Below, one piece after another: positions 1 through 7,946 of a DNA stretch of 20,333 nt; positions within the stretch are counted from its first letter, which is position 1; the number at the start of each line of letters is the position of its first letter. Below the pieces are notes generated by a model, which saw nothing but the letters and a program-made list of their open reading frames with translations, made no database searches and was not told the DNA's origin. Both the position numbers and the translations under genes were made by a program. Source of the DNA: a virus; IMG/VR virus record IMGVR_UViG_3300045964_000082, positions 1 to 20,333 of that record. One strand, 5' to 3'.

Positions 1-333
1 GAAGAAATCGACGCTGCCCGGCCCGCCCTTGTACAGATCATCGTCCCACGCCTCCATCGACACCTCAGCGCCGATGGCATAGGTCTTGTGGGTGAGCCGC
101 TTGGTGTTCCCCTCAAGAGGCGAGACGGTCTGAATGTCCTGCGTCTCGGGCTTCTCGGTGGCGATGGGGAGACCCGCCGCAGCGAGGTAATCCTCGTACT
201 TCTTCATCGAGGTGCCAACGTTGTACAGTCGGCTGTAGTAGCTCTCGCGCCCGCCAAGCTTCGCACCGATGATGGAGCGGAGCCCGGGGGCGAGATGGTT
301 GCTGAAACTGCCACTCAGAACGGTAGACGGCAT
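1..333 (-). CDS. Major capsid protein, N-terminal part (runs off left edge)
   Basis: The open frame starts at an ATG whose codon occupies 331-333, is preceded by a strong AGGGAGG ribosome site at 341-347 (7-base spacing), and stays open to base 1, giving 111 codons. The protein contains a segment around residues 75-98 reading THKTYAIGAEVSMEAWDDDL, the type of 'ytHk.Y.iG.eVs.e..dDDly' stretch common near the N-terminus of HK97-fold phage capsid proteins. It would form the icosahedral shell and be the last gene seen in the head operon, after the scaffold candidate and one unknown gene, which is the expected position. The rest of the gene lies outside the window, so total length and the C-terminal fold cannot be judged. 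The capsid assignment rests on this motif plus gene order. Confidence 0.7.
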   Translation of the reverse strand, partial: MPSTVLSGSFSNHLAPGLRSIIGAKLGGRESYYSRLYNVGTSMKKYEDYLAAAGLPIATEKPETQDIQTVSPLEGNTKRLTHKTYAIGAEVSMEAWDDDLYKGGPGSVDFF

Positions 334-355
334 CTCCCATCCTCCCTGTTACGAA

Positions 356-859
356 TTACGTGCGTCGGGCTCCTGTGTAGCCAACGCGGTTGGTGCTGGT
401 GTTAGTGCGGTTAGCGTGCTCTTTGCGATCTTCGTACTCGTCCATGTCCCACTTGCGGGCGCGGACGCCGCGGATGCCTTCCATACGCGCCATGTAGGCG
501 TCGTCGATGCCTTCGAGACGCTCGGCAGCGGCCTTGCGAATGGCCTCTTCGCGGGCGGCGCGCTCTTGAAGTGGGATGTAGCCGAGGATGAGGCCGTCGG
601 GGCCATCGGCCGCGGTGATGCGATCCATGGTGCTGTTGTAGTAGGCATCGGGGAGACCGAGTTCGCGGAGGGTCTCCATGGTCTTTTCCTTCCCCTCGCC
701 GCCGAAGAGGCGATAGCCGGGGTAGCCGCTGGTATTCATCGTCTTGAGACGCAGGTTGCGGGCGGACATGCCGATCCAGCGGAGGTACAGGCCCTTCTCT
801 TTCCAGATACCGCCAGGCGCGTTGGGGATGTAGAAGATGTCCTTGTCGCTGACGTTCAT
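356..859 (-). CDS. Unknown head-operon protein (167 aa)
   Basis: The ATG overlaps the TGA of the upstream scaffold-like gene by one base (TGATG), and a GGGGG-containing ribosome site lies about 7 bases upstream, so the two genes are translationally coupled. The product begins with a compact aromatic-rich part (residues 8-55: FYIPN, GIWKEKGLYLRWIGM, GYPGYRLF). It continues into an acidic and basic helical stretch (about 95-150) and ends in a basic tail (RVGYTGARRT). No catalytic motif or signal peptide is visible. I do not recognise the family. Its position between scaffold and major capsid protein suggests a head-assembly or decoration role, but that is inference from synteny only. Confidence 0.75.
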   Translation of the reverse strand: MNVSDKDIFYIPNAPGGIWKEKGLYLRWIGMSARNLRLKTMNTSGYPGYRLFGGEGKEKTMETLRELGLPDAYYNSTMDRITAADGPDGLILGYIPLQERAAREEAIRKAAAERLEGIDDAYMARMEGIRGVRARKWDMDEYEDRKEHANRTNTSTNRVGYTGARRT

Positions 860-1629
860 CAGAACGCCCCCTTCTTGATGACGCGGGCGCCGGGGCTGGT
901 GGAGCGGGGGAGGCGTTCATCGAAGAGGGGATAGCCCTTGCCTTCGAAAAAGTCGGGGCTGCCGTGGTAGTCCTCGACGGCCTTCTTGCTGGCGGTGTAG
1001 TGTTCGGGGGAGACACCAAGTACGGCTGCGATAGCGGCGTCCTCGTTGTCGCCAGTGTAGTTGCTGCCGCCACGGGAGCCGCCAGCGAGAGGGGCGAGCC
1101 GGTTCTTGTACTCCTCCTCGATGCGGGCGCGGGCTTCCTTCTCCTGCTCGGCGATGATCTCGTCTAGGTGATTGCCGCGGACGCGCCGAACGGCGTCCTC
1201 CCACTCGTCATGCAACAGCCGCTTCTCAGGGGGGAGCTTATCAACGATGGCGGATACCTCGGCGCCCCAGCGGTCGAACACAGCCTTGTTGTCGGCGCGC
1301 ACATCCCGACGAGTCGTCTCAACCATGTGCTTGTAGGCGGGGAGGGTGGTCGGGTCTACCGAAGGCTGCTGCTTCTGGAAGTGGGCGGCGAACTTGGCCA
1401 TCGCTTCCGTACCGTGACCGTCGGCGATCAGTGCGTCGCACTCCGTCTTAAGCTTGTCGAACTCGGCGGCGGGGTCACCGACGGCGACAGGTGTGCTGGA
1501 CGACCGCTGCGCCGCAAGTTCCTGCATGAACGCTTCGGTGACCTTCTTCTGGTTGGCGGCGATCTCCTTGATGGTCTCAAGGTTCGCATCTACGGTGGGA
1601 GCGGGAGTTTCCTTAGTCTCGTCGGGCAT
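859..1629 (-). CDS. Probable capsid scaffolding protein
   Basis: The reading frame is open from 1671, but the ATG at 1629 is preferred because TAGGAG lies six bases upstream; this gives 256 residues starting MPDETKETPAP. The protein is highly charged. It has a proline/glutamate-rich N-terminus, long predicted helices with coiled-coil-like EK/AR patterns (about residues 20-160, for example EQEKEARARIEEEYKNR), a glycine/serine linker (GGSRGGSN) and a basic C-terminal tail ending RVIKKGAF. Phage scaffold proteins are typically 150-300 residues, helical, with a basic C-terminus that contacts the capsid protein, and lie between portal and capsid genes as here. There is no sequence signature that proves the role, so the call rests on composition and position. 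Confidence 0.6.
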   Translation of the reverse strand: MPDETKETPAPTVDANLETIKEIAANQKKVTEAFMQELAAQRSSSTPVAVGDPAAEFDKLKTECDALIADGHGTEAMAKFAAHFQKQQPSVDPTTLPAYKHMVETTRRDVRADNKAVFDRWGAEVSAIVDKLPPEKRLLHDEWEDAVRRVRGNHLDEIIAEQEKEARARIEEEYKNRLAPLAGGSRGGSNYTGDNEDAAIAAVLGVSPEHYTASKKAVEDYHGSPDFFEGKGYPLFDERLPRSTSPGARVIKKGAF

Positions 1630-1719
1630 ATGGCTCCTAGCACAAAGGAGTGCCGGGGTCAAGATTAGCACTCGGTGTGGATTTGTGATTCATTGTGGTG
1701 GCACGGTGGTGCATGACAA
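1630..1719. other. Short non-coding gap in the head operon
   Basis: This 90-bp stretch separates the small helical protein from the scaffold-like gene and is the widest gap in an otherwise overlapping operon. It carries GAGTGC (1648-1653) and GCACTC (1668-1673), an inverted repeat with a 14-base loop directly in front of the scaffold ribosome site. It could be an RNA hairpin or operator affecting scaffold expression. No T-run follows it, so it is not a typical intrinsic terminator. Confidence 0.4.
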
Positions 1720-1980
1720 TCAATCGGCCGCATCGCCGAGACGCTTCTTTGCGTAACGGGCGAAGGCGTACAGTGTCGTCTCAAGTAGGTTGGCGCCTGC
1801 GATGACGCCCTGTGCATGGCGGATCTCGGCGATGTCGGTGCTGTTTCGCAACGTGTGTTCGGCGGCACCTACCCGCGACTGGATCTCCCCCCGAATCTCC
1901 TGCCACAGTTGGCTATCGAGGAAGTCGTAGGCTTGACTGTGGCAGTCGGAGAGTTCAGCGCGAGTCAGCTGCTTCCACAT
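1720..1980 (-). CDS. Small helical head-operon protein (86 aa)
   Basis: The open frame extends upstream to 2187, but the real gene most likely starts at the ATG at 1980 (MWKQLTRAEL). The upstream extension is the out-of-frame shadow of the GroES-like gene, which ends at 1955, and the two genes overlap by 26 bases. No strong ribosome site is visible, so coupling to the upstream gene is likely. The product is almost entirely helical with a conserved-looking pattern: two tryptophans (WKQL, WQEIRGEI), then IAEIRHAQGVIAGANLLETTL and a basic end. Small proteins of this pattern (W..i...l..r...A...L.......i...QG.i.a...L) recur next to portal or scaffold genes in phages, but their function is not known to me. 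Confidence 0.7.
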   Translation of the reverse strand: MWKQLTRAELSDCHSQAYDFLDSQLWQEIRGEIQSRVGAAEHTLRNSTDIAEIRHAQGVIAGANLLETTLYAFARYAKKRLGDAAD

Positions 1981-2275
1981 CTGCGGTCTCACATACGGCC
2001 AGCACATCCCCGCTGCCGATGACGAAGTAGGCAGTTTCAACTTCGCCGTCATAGATGGGGAGGCCAGCGAATTCGGGGATCCATACGTCGTCGCCGGGGT
2101 GGATGTCATCCACATCAGGTGCGACACGTAGCACCGTCGCGGCGACAGCGAACGCTTCACGTCGTCGCTCTGGAATCCACACGCCATTGACCATGATCGG
2201 CTCGCCGGTTGGGAGATGGTGGCGATGGATCAGCATGCGGCCAGAGCGGGGGATGAAGCTATCCAACATGCTCAT
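1955..2275 (-). CDS. GroES-like co-chaperonin
   Basis: This 106-residue protein fits the GroES/Cpn10 layout. It has a first strand (RMLIHRHHLPTGEP, residues 13-26) and a mobile-loop-like segment followed by GVWIPE (31-36). The strand AVAATVLRVAPDV (43-55) matches the GroES 'GeVlaVG.G' strand. HPGDDVWIPEFAG (59-71) matches 'vkvGD.Vlf..y.G', and the last strand YFVIGSGDVLAVCE (83-96) matches 'vlimsesDILAi.e'. In the family the protein caps GroEL and helps fold substrates; T4 gp31 is a phage example dedicated to capsid protein folding. It starts with a four-base ATGA overlap on the portal gene and lies just before scaffold and capsid genes, which suits a capsid-folding helper. Function is inferred from pattern only; an IMV tripeptide (27-29) may be the GroEL contact. 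Confidence 0.6.
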   Translation of the reverse strand: MSMLDSFIPRSGRMLIHRHHLPTGEPIMVNGVWIPERRREAFAVAATVLRVAPDVDDIHPGDDVWIPEFAGLPIYDGEVETAYFVIGSGDVLAVCETADVEAADSR

Positions 2276-4200
2276 GCGGCGTTCTGCTCCCCACCCCCGC
2301 CGCCCATAGCCTGCATCATCATCTGCTGCTGTTGGGCCTGCTGCATCATGGGGGCGACTTCGGCGAGGGCGCGCTCTAACTCAGCAACCTGTGGCAGCAC
2401 ATCCGCGGGGTTGGCAATGCTGTCGATGGTGTTCAACATCGCCTTGACGCCGTTCTCTACTTTCTGTAGCACGCTCATGAGTGCGGACTGAAGCGGCGGC
2501 GGGAGTTGAAGGGCCATCATCGCATACTGTAAAAGCTTGTCCGTGTATCCCATCAAGAACTGATTAATCATCAGCAATTCCTGCTTGCGGGATTCCATCG
2601 CGCTCGCCGCATCCTGCGCGTTGATGGTGAGCACGAACTGCTGCCGCGTGGTGGTCTCACTGGGGGTGAACACCATATCGGCCATGAGCATGGCTTCATC
2701 GAGGGGGAGAACCGCGGCAATCGACTCGATTGGTGGGCGGCGCTTCCACAGATCACCCGTCAGATACGCCCCTTGCTTGAGTGTCTTGGCGAAACTCTTG
2801 ATCGAGTTGATGACGAGGGTGCGGCCTTCGCGCTGGATGGAGATGCCGAGGGAGGCAGGTACGCGCTTACCGGTCTCCACCTGTCCGAAGGAGCCCTCAT
2901 CGAGCCCGAGGATGCGGAAGACATACTGTTTGGTATTCCCCTCCTGCATGAGCGCGACTTCGCTGCCGCGGGGATCGCCGAGGGGTTTCAGCACGAGATC
3001 CTCTTTGGGATCTTCGGTGACGGCGACATCGCCAGGGTTGACCGACATGCCAGCGTCGCCGAATTCCTTGGCGGCGTTGGAACCCTCTTTAATCATGACG
3101 GCGTGGGCGGTTGCACGCTTCGCAGCCTCGATGCCGAGGTTGTGGATTACGTCGGTCTCTTCCTGCGCGCCTTCTAGCTTCTCGCAGACGCCCTGTCCGC
3201 GCGCCTTCGTCGGGTCGGGTTCATCGTCGAGACGTGCGAGGAAGATGGGCTTGATGCCGCCGGGGATGGGACTACGCACGCAGCGTAACAGTTCGCCAGC
3301 CTCTACGTGCCACGTAAGTACAAGCGCGGTGGGGTAACCGGTGTAATCACGCGCATCGGGGTCGTCAATGCAGTAGCGCAGGTGCAACTCGGCGACACGG
3401 TGCGTCTTCAACTTCGCGGGCATGTCGTCGTAGGGGAGGGAGGCCATCGTCGTGTGCCCGGGGTTGTAGTGGGCTTTCACGCGGTCGAGTACGTTGGGGT
3501 AGAACTGTTTCGCCGCTCGCCAAATCTCCATCTCGCCCCATGTGATGTCGTATTCATGACCGCATAGAGGCATCGCCTGCGTGTCGTCGCCGTAGCCATC
3601 GACATAGATGAGATCTTGGAAGGCGATGAAGTCCCACTTGACGCGGCTCTTCGACGGTACCAGCGTGGGGACGCCGTTCGCGTCGAGCACATAGCACGGC
3701 GGGGTGATCTCTTCATAGACCTTGATGCCCGCGGTGCCGAGATTGACCACCTCGTTGATGGCTTTCTCGACTGCGGTGGCGCCGTCGAGGCCGTTGGGGC
3801 TGTCGAACTCAGCTTGAAAGACGCGACTGTAGGCGGTGGCGAGGCGGTTGAGATCCACCCCGCTGTCACTGGCCGACTTGAGGGGGAGAGCGGCAAGGAC
3901 CGGCTTACTCTCAAGCACCGCCTGTCGAATACGCGCACGAATCGCTGCCGATGCCCACAGTGTAAGCGGCGTGCTGAGATTACTGACACCGCGTCGAAAC
4001 GGCGGTACACGCCGCACGCCTCGTAACGTTGAATGCCACGTTGCAATGCGGTCTTTGATATTGTCGTTTTTATCCCGATTCATACGAAGTGTCGGGATGT
4101 ATGCACGTAACCACGCAGTTAGTTGCTTGTGAACCTTATCCGGCAGCACCAGGAGGGGCGTATGCTGCATCTCTTCAAGCGGATCTTTCTCGTCAGCCAT
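2272..4200 (-). CDS. Portal protein
   Basis: A 642-residue protein lies directly after the large terminase and before scaffold and capsid genes, the standard portal position. The ATG has a TAGGAGA ribosome site seven bases upstream. The sequence has the look of large portal or head-to-tail connecting proteins: an N-terminal part with helices and a VYEEITPPCYVLDANG strand region (about 165-182), a central segment DFIAFQDLIYVDGYGDDT, and PGGIKPIFLARLDDEPD (about 315-330). A long helical C-terminal crown region follows, with a Q- and M-rich stretch and a GGGGG tail near the end. The portal forms the dodecameric ring through which DNA enters and leaves the head. A role other than portal is unlikely given size, position and composition, though no single diagnostic motif exists. 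Confidence 0.8.
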   Translation of the reverse strand: MADEKDPLEEMQHTPLLVLPDKVHKQLTAWLRAYIPTLRMNRDKNDNIKDRIATWHSTLRGVRRVPPFRRGVSNLSTPLTLWASAAIRARIRQAVLESKPVLAALPLKSASDSGVDLNRLATAYSRVFQAEFDSPNGLDGATAVEKAINEVVNLGTAGIKVYEEITPPCYVLDANGVPTLVPSKSRVKWDFIAFQDLIYVDGYGDDTQAMPLCGHEYDITWGEMEIWRAAKQFYPNVLDRVKAHYNPGHTTMASLPYDDMPAKLKTHRVAELHLRYCIDDPDARDYTGYPTALVLTWHVEAGELLRCVRSPIPGGIKPIFLARLDDEPDPTKARGQGVCEKLEGAQEETDVIHNLGIEAAKRATAHAVMIKEGSNAAKEFGDAGMSVNPGDVAVTEDPKEDLVLKPLGDPRGSEVALMQEGNTKQYVFRILGLDEGSFGQVETGKRVPASLGISIQREGRTLVINSIKSFAKTLKQGAYLTGDLWKRRPPIESIAAVLPLDEAMLMADMVFTPSETTTRQQFVLTINAQDAASAMESRKQELLMINQFLMGYTDKLLQYAMMALQLPPPLQSALMSVLQKVENGVKAMLNTIDSIANPADVLPQVAELERALAEVAPMMQQAQQQQMMMQAMGGGGGEQNAA

Positions 4201-4209
4201 TCACGTCTC

Positions 4210-6801
4210 CTAGATGCCGGTGCCAGTTACGCCGGAGGTGGCGAGGCGTAGGGCGCGATGTGCGCGGCGGGCGGCGGTCTGTGCATCGATGCCGCCGTCG
4301 GATTGGTTCAGGAAGACTTCCTCGGCTTGTGCGAGCGTGTCGAGCCAGTCGAGGGTGCCACTTGGAAAATGTCGCACTTCATGCAGCGGGAGTTGAAGTC
4401 CGGCACGTACATACAACAACCCCTGTCCAATCACATTCCCCACACGACGTTTGATACGATCCAGCTTGGATGTGCCCTTCGCAGGGGGGATCATTTCGAT
4501 GGGGGGCAGGGTGCGGCGTTTCTTACGGACGCCATCACGTGTCATACCGGCGGCATGCTTGATCGCGACCGCCATGTAACTCTGCGCCGCAACCTTCTCA
4601 ATCACCATCTTGCGCACCTTGCCGGGGATCTTCTCGTCCATCTCGTCTAGCATGTCCATGACTTGCCAGACGGATTCATCGGGGCCAAAACGGTCCGCCC
4701 TTACCGAGATCGTGAACCGGCGCCGCGTCGGCCGGTCGTAGGCGAACCAGCTGATCGACGTGCGGGCCGAGGTTGCTTCTTGTGAAGTGGCGGGGTCGAT
4801 GGAGATGATGTGGGGTTCAAGTTGTGAAAGTGGGAGAACCTCTTCTCCTCCTTCCCCATTAAGGAGGACACACCACTCTCGATTTGTGCGACCATTTGTC
4901 GTAACTGGGCAGATGTCGAGTTTGAAGTCGCGGATCTTATCGACTTTGAGTTCGCTGGCTTGGGTGGGGTCGTTGAGACGTTGAGCCGAGTTGGATGAAG
5001 CGATACCCCAAACGACATAGTTACCTGAAGTCGTGCAAAGCGCATAGACACGCTCCACACCCGCGGGCTCGATGCTCGTGACCTTGATTCGGCCATTTTG
5101 TTGGCCCTCTTTACGCAAACCAAGTCGTCCGGGATGCTTCCACATCCGATCAACAATTTGCTGTTTCTTACCGATGGCCGTGCGTGTGAGTAGGCGTGAC
5201 ATGAAGTCACGGTCTGAGTTAAGCACCCAAGTTAGCGGTACGTTTTGACCGTTACGCCATGTCTTGTCATCAGTCCGTTTATACTTCTTACGGAGATGCG
5301 GAATCTTAAGTGCAGACAAGCACCGATCAATTCGCTCGACCACGCAGCCGTTGACTTCCTCAACCTGTGTGATGGTGATGTTGGTGTGCTTAAGGGAACC
5401 TTCGCCATCAAGAATGCCCGCTAGGTAATGCCACTCGGAGTTGTCGGTCTCATTTAGCCAGTCGTTGACAACGCGAACGAAACGACGACCGGCACGCGGT
5501 ACGTCATACAGCTTGCGTGCGGTCTGGCTACTACCCTTATCTGGTAAGCGTCCGGTGTAGAACTTGTGTTCGGGAGTGCAGCGGATTACGGAGCCGTCAC
5601 TGAAGGTGACTTTAACGACCGGTGCGACGCGCGATCCGACAGCCAACACGGTAGCCTTGACAAGCTTCGCCCGCTTTCCTGTGGCGACAGGCTCAAACCC
5701 CACCACCTCATCACCGACTTTGACTTCATCTAAACGCCGCTGTGTCCAATCAGACATCAGGATTGGCGCTTCACCGGGGTTACAGAAGATCGCTTCGCCT
5801 TCTTCTTGTCGTAGGCGAGCGAGTGCTTCGGCGTCGCGGTACGGACCTTCCGGCCATAGCGACTGTTCCGTCGGCGCACAATCCTTAGTCTCGTCAGAAC
5901 CCCAGCGACCACAATTGCCAACGCCATGCACGTAGCAACGAAAAACACCACGGCGCCAGATGTCCCATTCGGTGTACTCGTTGTGGATAAGAGAATTGAC
6001 ATCATCGAGCGTCCATCGGTTTTCCTCGACGAGTACGAAGCCGCCGTAGGGCTGTCGGGGGTCTCTGTGCGACAAGAGCGCCGGTGCGGTCTTCAACCAG
6101 TCGCGGAGCCGGTTCATTTCGCCACTGCTACGCCAGTTGTGATCGCCGACAAGATCGCTGACGATGAGCCCGTCGAGGCGGCCGCCGACGATGGCGGTCT
6201 CGGTGCCGAATGCGGTGAGGAAGGCGCCAGGTAACTCCGGCTGCAACCGCCCTGGTAGATACATCTCCTCGTCGTTGAAGGAGCCGTAGTCGGTGCGAAG
6301 TGGATTCTCCCAATTCAACTCGGGGAAGAGGAAGCGGAAGAAGGGGTTGGTGAGGTAGAAGCGGCGTACTGCACCGGTGAAACGAGTAGCGGCTTTCTTC
6401 GTGTCGCCCGCGATCGCAAGCCGCATATCCGTGCCCTTGAGGTGCGGGTGCTGCATGAGGAATGCATCGATGCGGGCGAGTTCGTTGGGGTGGTCATAGC
6501 GGTCGTCGCCACGTTGGATGCTGCACCACACGGGGATGGTGCGGGTGCTGCCGGTCGTTTTCACGTAGCTGCGGGGATCCTCTAGCAGCCCGCGCTTCTT
6601 CTCACATACGATCCATTGCAGCCAGTCCTGCCGCTCTTTGAATACCTCCGCGGTCATCGTGTTGCGGGGCTCGTTGTAGCTGACGAGCATCTTGGCGGTG
6701 AGGTAGAGGGAGCGGCGGACCATGGCGCGCAAGGTGGCCCGCACTTCCCAACTCTCGCTGAGAATGATGGCTTCGATATCGGCTTTGTTGAGATCCTTCA
6801 T
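4210..6801 (-). CDS. terL: Terminase large subunit interrupted by an intein
   Basis: The 863-residue product contains terminase motifs split by a 265-residue intein; the spliced protein would be 598 residues. The ATPase half carries the deviant Walker A region EDPRSYVKTTG (74-84) and Walker B region RLDGLIVSDLVGD (208-220). The nuclease half has an RNase H-like first acidic site in HIISIDPATS (D669), a second in MVIEKVAAQSY (E735) and a third in TLDWLDTLAQA (D818/D821). The enzyme would cut concatemeric DNA and pump it through the portal. The exteins join as EEGEAIF/SAQRLNDP, which matches the conserved 'F..Q..NDP' element of TerL proteins and confirms that the insertion is precise. The gene lies six bases after the upstream small gene. 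The intein boundaries are annotated separately. Confidence 0.93.
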   Translation of the reverse strand: MKDLNKADIEAIILSESWEVRATLRAMVRRSLYLTAKMLVSYNEPRNTMTAEVFKERQDWLQWIVCEKKRGLLEDPRSYVKTTGSTRTIPVWCSIQRGDDRYDHPNELARIDAFLMQHPHLKGTDMRLAIAGDTKKAATRFTGAVRRFYLTNPFFRFLFPELNWENPLRTDYGSFNDEEMYLPGRLQPELPGAFLTAFGTETAIVGGRLDGLIVSDLVGDHNWRSSGEMNRLRDWLKTAPALLSHRDPRQPYGGFVLVEENRWTLDDVNSLIHNEYTEWDIWRRGVFRCYVHGVGNCGRWGSDETKDCAPTEQSLWPEGPYRDAEALARLRQEEGEAIFCNPGEAPILMSDWTQRRLDEVKVGDEVVGFEPVATGKRAKLVKATVLAVGSRVAPVVKVTFSDGSVIRCTPEHKFYTGRLPDKGSSQTARKLYDVPRAGRRFVRVVNDWLNETDNSEWHYLAGILDGEGSLKHTNITITQVEEVNGCVVERIDRCLSALKIPHLRKKYKRTDDKTWRNGQNVPLTWVLNSDRDFMSRLLTRTAIGKKQQIVDRMWKHPGRLGLRKEGQQNGRIKVTSIEPAGVERVYALCTTSGNYVVWGIASSNSAQRLNDPTQASELKVDKIRDFKLDICPVTTNGRTNREWCVLLNGEGGEEVLPLSQLEPHIISIDPATSQEATSARTSISWFAYDRPTRRRFTISVRADRFGPDESVWQVMDMLDEMDEKIPGKVRKMVIEKVAAQSYMAVAIKHAAGMTRDGVRKKRRTLPPIEMIPPAKGTSKLDRIKRRVGNVIGQGLLYVRAGLQLPLHEVRHFPSGTLDWLDTLAQAEEVFLNQSDGGIDAQTAARRAHRALRLATSGVTGTGI
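4990..5784 (-). mobile_element. Intein with LAGLIDADG homing endonuclease domain, inside TerL
   Basis: The intein begins at Cys340 (codon 5782-5784) in CNPGEAPILMSDWTQRRLDE and ends at Asn604 (codon 4990-4992), followed by Ser605 as the first downstream extein residue. Splicing block A is the N-terminal segment up to VGDEVVGF; block B is IRCTPEHKFYT with H412; block F/G is VYALCTTSGNYVVWGIASSN. The penultimate residue is Ser instead of the usual His. A single LAGLIDADG-type motif is visible at 459-470 (YLAGILDGEGSL), so the endonuclease part is short. Inteins splice themselves out of the precursor and, if the endonuclease is active, spread to intein-less alleles. Total length of 265 residues is between a mini-intein and a classic two-motif intein. 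Confidence 0.92.
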
Positions 6802-6807
6802 GGCGTG

Positions 6808-7161
6808 CTAGCGGCGGACTTTCTTAAGGCTGATCTTGCCGAGATCGTCGTCTTCGGGGTTGGCGACTACGTCGGTGATGGCATCGCTGGCGGGCGGGGC
6901 GAGGGGGGAGTGTGCGTCACGATCGTGGAGGATCTGTGCGACGGTGTGCTCGTCGATGCCGTGCTTGGCGAGTTCGGTGCGTAACTTGGCAAGTGCGCGC
7001 CGTCCGATGGTCTGTACAGTCCGCGCCTCGTACTCCACTACCTCGTTGTCGGGGATGCCGAGGTACTCGGCGAGGATGTAGTTATCCTCGTTGAGCGTGT
7101 CGGCGATCTCCGCCCACGTGCGGACGGTGCCCTTGTTGGGGATGCGCTTAGGACGGGGCAT
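6808..7161 (-). CDS. Small basic DNA-binding-like protein between the terminase genes
   Basis: The ATG at 7161 (MPRPKRIPNKGT) gives 117 residues and overlaps the upstream TerS candidate by 14 bases; the longer open frame to 7386 is a shadow of that gene. No good ribosome site is seen, so translation is probably coupled. The protein has a basic N-terminus, a helical segment WAEIADTLNEDNYILAEYLG, and a stretch VQTIGRRALAKLRTELAKHG (about 48-67) that resembles the recognition-helix end of sigma-70 region 4 or similar helix-turn-helix domains ('RQIeakALrKLR'). The tail is acidic and then basic (KISLKKVRR). It may assist the terminase in DNA recognition, or be an alternative small terminase subunit; neither is proven. 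Confidence 0.75.
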   Translation of the reverse strand: MPRPKRIPNKGTVRTWAEIADTLNEDNYILAEYLGIPDNEVVEYEARTVQTIGRRALAKLRTELAKHGIDEHTVAQILHDRDAHSPLAPPASDAITDVVANPEDDDLGKISLKKVRR

Positions 7162-7939
7162 CGTTGTCGTTCGCAGGTTCGGGGGTAACGTCGATGACTG
7201 CGGGGGAGGTGTCGCCGTCGCCAAGAGGGTCATCGGTATCGGGCGGCGTGAACAAATCGCTGATGTCGATGTCCGCTTCGGCAACCATCTGGTTGATGAC
7301 GATGGCCTTGTCGGCTTGGATCTTGAAGTTGGCGTCGGGGGAGGAGCCACCGGCGTTGCGTTCCATCCCCTCGTGGTTGAAGGCAACGTTGGCAGCTTCG
7401 ATGCCAGCTTTCAATATCGCCGCCTTGACGTTGCCGCTATGCTCGGCGATGTGGGTGCGAACCTGATCGAGCACCTCGCCGATGACGGTCTGGCCGCGGG
7501 TTACGAGCGCACGCTTGCGGATGACGGTGGGGAGCTTCTCATCCCGCAGCGCACCAGACACATCGGCCGCGTGCTTATCACGTTCACGCAGGTAGACAGC
7601 TTGTAGGCGGGGATCACGCAACCGGGTGCGTATGTACTGGACCTTCACCCCGCGGATAGTGGCGATCTCAAGGGGGGTTTGGCCTGCTAGCACTCGTAGT
7701 GCGATGTCCGTGAATTCGGCGTCCGTCTGCAATTGCTTGATCGAGGGTGTCTTCTTGAGGACGGCATCGCGGTTGGTGCGGTCGATCACGTCCCCGTACT
7801 TGGGGACCATGGCGGCGTTGAGCGCTTCGAGATCCTTGGCGAGTACGGGCGGGTTGGGTTTGCGTCCTAGTTTCGCGTAGGGAGTGCCGTCCTTCTTGAG
7901 ACGGACCGGCTTCGGCGGGGGGACGGGGGTATCAGCCAC
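7148..7939 (-). CDS. terS: Terminase small subunit candidate (helix-turn-helix)
   Basis: A GTG at 7939 (reading MADTPVPPP) is preferred, giving 263 residues; a TTG at 7960 is possible but would lie inside the tandem repeat. There is no clear ribosome site, so the message could be nearly leaderless. After a proline- and lysine-rich start, residues about 79-111 form a helix-turn-helix pattern (IALRVLAGQTPLEIATIRG, then VQYIRTRLRDPRLQAVYL) of the kind seen in phage TerS and transposase-type DNA-binding domains. Long helices follow (residues about 115-210) and then an acidic proline-rich tail. Being the first gene before TerL, it would recognise the packaging site and stimulate the large subunit. 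The fold is supported, the exact role inferred. Confidence 0.7.
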   Translation of the reverse strand: MADTPVPPPKPVRLKKDGTPYAKLGRKPNPPVLAKDLEALNAAMVPKYGDVIDRTNRDAVLKKTPSIKQLQTDAEFTDIALRVLAGQTPLEIATIRGVKVQYIRTRLRDPRLQAVYLRERDKHAADVSGALRDEKLPTVIRKRALVTRGQTVIGEVLDQVRTHIAEHSGNVKAAILKAGIEAANVAFNHEGMERNAGGSSPDANFKIQADKAIVINQMVAEADIDISDLFTPPDTDDPLGDGDTSPAVIDVTPEPANDNDAPS

Positions 7940-7946
7940 GATACCC

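Noticed and set aside
411-1073. Long antisense or alternative-frame open frames in the head operon (including 411-1073, 2585-3337 and 3477-4046)
   Set aside because: They are alternative frames of well-supported genes, with Arg/Ser/Pro-rich translations typical of GC-rich shadows.
1665-1691. TTAGCACTC, an exact half of the CIRCE heat-shock operator, near the GroES-like gene
   Set aside because: The second half-site (GAGTGCTAA after nine bases) is absent; only a few bases match. The sequence lies downstream of the GroES-like gene, inside the operon. I treat it as a coincidence.
4990-5784. A second LAGLIDADG motif in the intein
   Set aside because: Only one clear motif (residues 459-470) was found; the region around 530-545 does not match well enough.
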